Positions 21,413-22,879 of a stretch of 22,879 bases of DNA are shown here, one piece after another. Position 1 is the first letter of the stretch. Each line of letters opens with the position of its first letter. Position numbers and translations under genes: made by a program. A model generated the notes under the pieces. It did not search any database. It worked only from the letters and a program-made list of their open reading frames with translations, and was not told the origin of the DNA. The DNA is from JBOGOC01 sp050747525 (GTDB taxonomy: Bacteria; Acidobacteriota; Polarisedimenticolia; JACPZX01; DASXTC01). The DNA is taken from positions 1 through 22,879 of the forward strand of contig JBOGOC010000071.1 of NCBI GenBank assembly GCA_050747525.1, given 5' to 3'.

Positions 21413-22807
21413 TCAGGGCGATCCGCTCGCGGAGGATCCTCCGCGAGCCGTGAGGGCGCGACGCGACGAGAATCGCACCCCGGCACGGCGGGTGGTCTCG
21501 TCCACCTCGAAGCCGACGATGGTGACCGGCGTGCCCACGCTCACGCGCTCGAACAGCTCGTCCATGTCGCGGTTGCGCAGCGCCACGCATCCGTCCGTCC
21601 AGTCCTCGCCTCGTCCGCCCTCGCCGTGGATCTCGATGAGGTTGCCGGGACCGGTGCGGCGCGAGATCTGCCCGCGCTTCTTCATGAGCTGGAAGCGCGC
21701 CAGATCCTGTTCGTTCGGATAGTTGAGCAGCAGGGCCTTGTACCACCGGGTCTGGCGCAGCCCGCGCTTCTCGGTGACGCGGTAGCGCCCTTCCGGCGTG
21801 GCCCGGTCCCCGGCCATCATCTTCACCTGGGTGCCGTTGATCCCCAGCTCGGCGCGGTAGGTGCGCAGACGCTGGCCGTCCGAGAGCAAGGTGAGGGTCC
21901 GACGCATCTTGTCCACGATGATGGCGCGTCCTCCCGTCGAGCTGGACCACGAGACCGTCTCCTGGACCCACCGCGCGTACTGGGCGCTGCGGGCGGGATC
22001 GGCGCTGGAATGGATCAGCTGAGAGAAGCGGGAGGCCGCGTCTTCCAGCCCCTCGTTGGCGGCACGGGCGGCGGCGGCCGCGCGGTCGAACCGTCCCGCG
22101 TCGTAGAGGACCCCCGCTTCCCGGCGGCTCACGCGCGCGCGGCTCACGGCCGATCGAATGGTGCTGCGCGGCGGGATGTACGACGACAGCCATTCCATCT
22201 GATCGAACCCTTTGTCCGCGCGCGTCATCAGTCTGAGGGCCCGCTCCCGCGTCTCGCGCTCCTCGCGCCGCGACAGGGAGAGGGCCAGGTCCGCGCGGCG
22301 GCGGGCCGTCTCCAGCAGCGCCTCGGCGCGCGCGAATGTGCGGCGCAGGCGGAGGCGCGAAAGCTGGTGCTGCATCTCGCGGGTGGCTGCGGTGAAGGCT
22401 TCCTCGGCCGCCCGTAGAGGCTCGGGAGCGAAGGCGGCCGCCCCGCCGGTGCCGGCGGCCTGGATCGCGCCGTGGGCGGCGTATTTGAGGGCGATGGGCG
22501 CATCCTCGCTCATGGCCAGGGCCATGAGGAAGCTTCCTCCCGCCACGAGCAGGGCCAGGCCGGGGAATACGAGTCGCCTGCCCCAGTGGCGCAGAGAGGG
22601 AGCCAGGCCGGGGAATACGAGCCGCCTGCGCCGGCGGCGCAGGGAGGGAGCCAGGCCGGGGAATACGAGCCAGCTGCGCCAGCGGCGCAGCGAGGAAGCC
22701 AGGCCGGAGAATGCGAGCCGCCTGCGCCGGCGGCGCGGGGCGGGAGCCGGGTCGGTGGCGGGATCGTCGGGAGAAGTGGGCCGGGAGGTAGGCTCAGGTT
22801 TCCACAT
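21413..22807 (-). CDS. L,D-transpeptidase-family protein with Arg-rich repeat N-terminus and helical stalk
   Basis: This is a 464-residue protein. Residues 1-25 are Pro-rich. Residues 25-85 hold four copies of a 16-residue unit (LVFPGLAPSLRRRRRR and variants) encoded by a 48-bp tandem repeat. A membrane segment (LVFPGLALLVAGGSFLMALAM) follows, then a long helical, Arg/Glu-rich stalk (about 115-290). The YkuD domain (about 295-430) ends in IHGEGGRGEDWTDGCVAL with catalytic Cys407. The usual SHGC is replaced by TDGC, a variant I associate with YafK-like family members, so activity is still likely. The C-terminus is a Ser/Gly-rich tail. ATG 22807 has no clear ribosome site, and later starts inside the repeat are conceivable. 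It is first in a three-gene operon; the next gene begins 10 bp downstream. Confidence 0.88.
   Translation of the reverse strand: MWKPEPTSRPTSPDDPATDPAPAPRRRRRRLAFSGLASSLRRWRSWLVFPGLAPSLRRRRRRLVFPGLAPSLRHWGRRLVFPGLALLVAGGSFLMALAMSEDAPIALKYAAHGAIQAAGTGGAAAFAPEPLRAAEEAFTAATREMQHQLSRLRLRRTFARAEALLETARRRADLALSLSRREERETRERALRLMTRADKGFDQMEWLSSYIPPRSTIRSAVSRARVSRREAGVLYDAGRFDRAAAAARAANEGLEDAASRFSQLIHSSADPARSAQYARWVQETVSWSSSTGGRAIIVDKMRRTLTLLSDGQRLRTYRAELGINGTQVKMMAGDRATPEGRYRVTEKRGLRQTRWYKALLLNYPNEQDLARFQLMKKRGQISRRTGPGNLIEIHGEGGRGEDWTDGCVALRNRDMDELFERVSVGTPVTIVGFEVDETTRRAGVRFSSRRALTARGGSSASGSP
22553..22744. repeat. Four tandem 48-bp repeats inside the first L,D-transpeptidase gene
   Basis: Copies at 22553-22600, 22601-22648, 22649-22696 and 22697-22744 share a start of AGCCAGGCCGGGGAATACGA or a close variant. 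The differences are scattered single-base changes. Forty-eight is a multiple of three, so copy number can change without shifting frame. Each copy encodes 16 residues, with a hydrophobic half (LVFPGLAPSL) and an Arg/Trp half. The array lies between the Pro-rich start and the membrane helix. Confidence 0.93.
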
Positions 22808-22879
22808 GTTTCACTTTGGGGGACGTGGATGTGAACGCAGGACTCCCGGAATTTATGCCGCGGGCCGCCGGCCTGCAAC

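Noticed and set aside
21403..21486. Longer N-terminus for the second L,D-transpeptidase
   Set aside because: It would overlap the upstream gene by 74 nt and has no ribosome site, while ATG 21402 has AAGGGGGG just upstream.
22553..22744. CRISPR array
   Set aside because: The 48-bp units are directly adjacent with no spacers, lie in frame within a coding gene, and no cas gene is present.
22808..22879. Upstream gene or promoter at the right edge
   Set aside because: The minus strand has CATAAA near 22851-22857 at a possible -10 position, but its -35 would lie at or beyond the window edge and nothing else supports it.

Overview
The window is very GC-rich bacterial chromosome, with codon third positions nearly all G or C. 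It carries 13 protein-coding genes and no RNA gene, CRISPR array or insertion sequence that I can recognise. The gene families suggest an uncultured, free-living Gram-negative bacterium of the Acidobacteriota or a similar phylum. These families are tandem secreted met-zincins of the DUF5117/DUF5118 type, a VWFA protein of the acidobacterial type, a secreted DUF255 thioredoxin protein, an alkaline-phosphatase-superfamily/TPR protein and a CstA-type transporter. The phylum is inferred from family content, not proven. Most products have signal peptides or membrane segments, so this is largely an envelope and secretion region.

Layout. (1) Positions 3-5750, + strand: two tandem paralogous zinc met-zincins (the first cut by the window edge), then a small basic Rho-N-like protein, closed by a clear intrinsic terminator at 5774-5817. 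(2) Positions 5817-8464, - strand: a catalytic M16 peptidase followed, with a 1-nt overlap, by its non-catalytic M16 partner. (3) Positions 8544-9989, + strand, divergent from the M16 pair: a secreted M20 metallopeptidase. (4) Positions 10151-17741, - strand: four closely spaced genes, read as an unknown 149-aa protein, a VWFA protein, a DUF255 thioredoxin fused to a DsbD-alpha-like domain, and an alkaline-phosphatase-like/TPR protein. (5) Positions 17780-19642, + strand: cstA, divergent from region 4 across only 38 bp. (6) Positions 19826-22807, - strand: a tight operon of two L,D-transpeptidases and a third protein that looks like a degenerate relative of them.

How the genes may work together. 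Secreted met-zincins, the M16 pair and the M20 peptidase could degrade external protein in steps, with CstA importing small peptides or pyruvate. This is inference from co-location. The L,D-transpeptidase operon would remodel peptidoglycan or anchor outer-membrane proteins. The DUF255-DsbD-alpha protein points to thiol redox chemistry in the periplasm.

The points most worth a second look are the DUF255-DsbD-alpha fusion, the L,D-transpeptidase trio with its motif-less third member, a 4 x 48-bp tandem repeat inside the first transpeptidase gene, an 18-bp triplicate repeat inside a signal peptide, and several -10 elements placed so that the mRNA would begin at or almost at the start codon. I found no clear new multi-gene defence or biosynthetic system.
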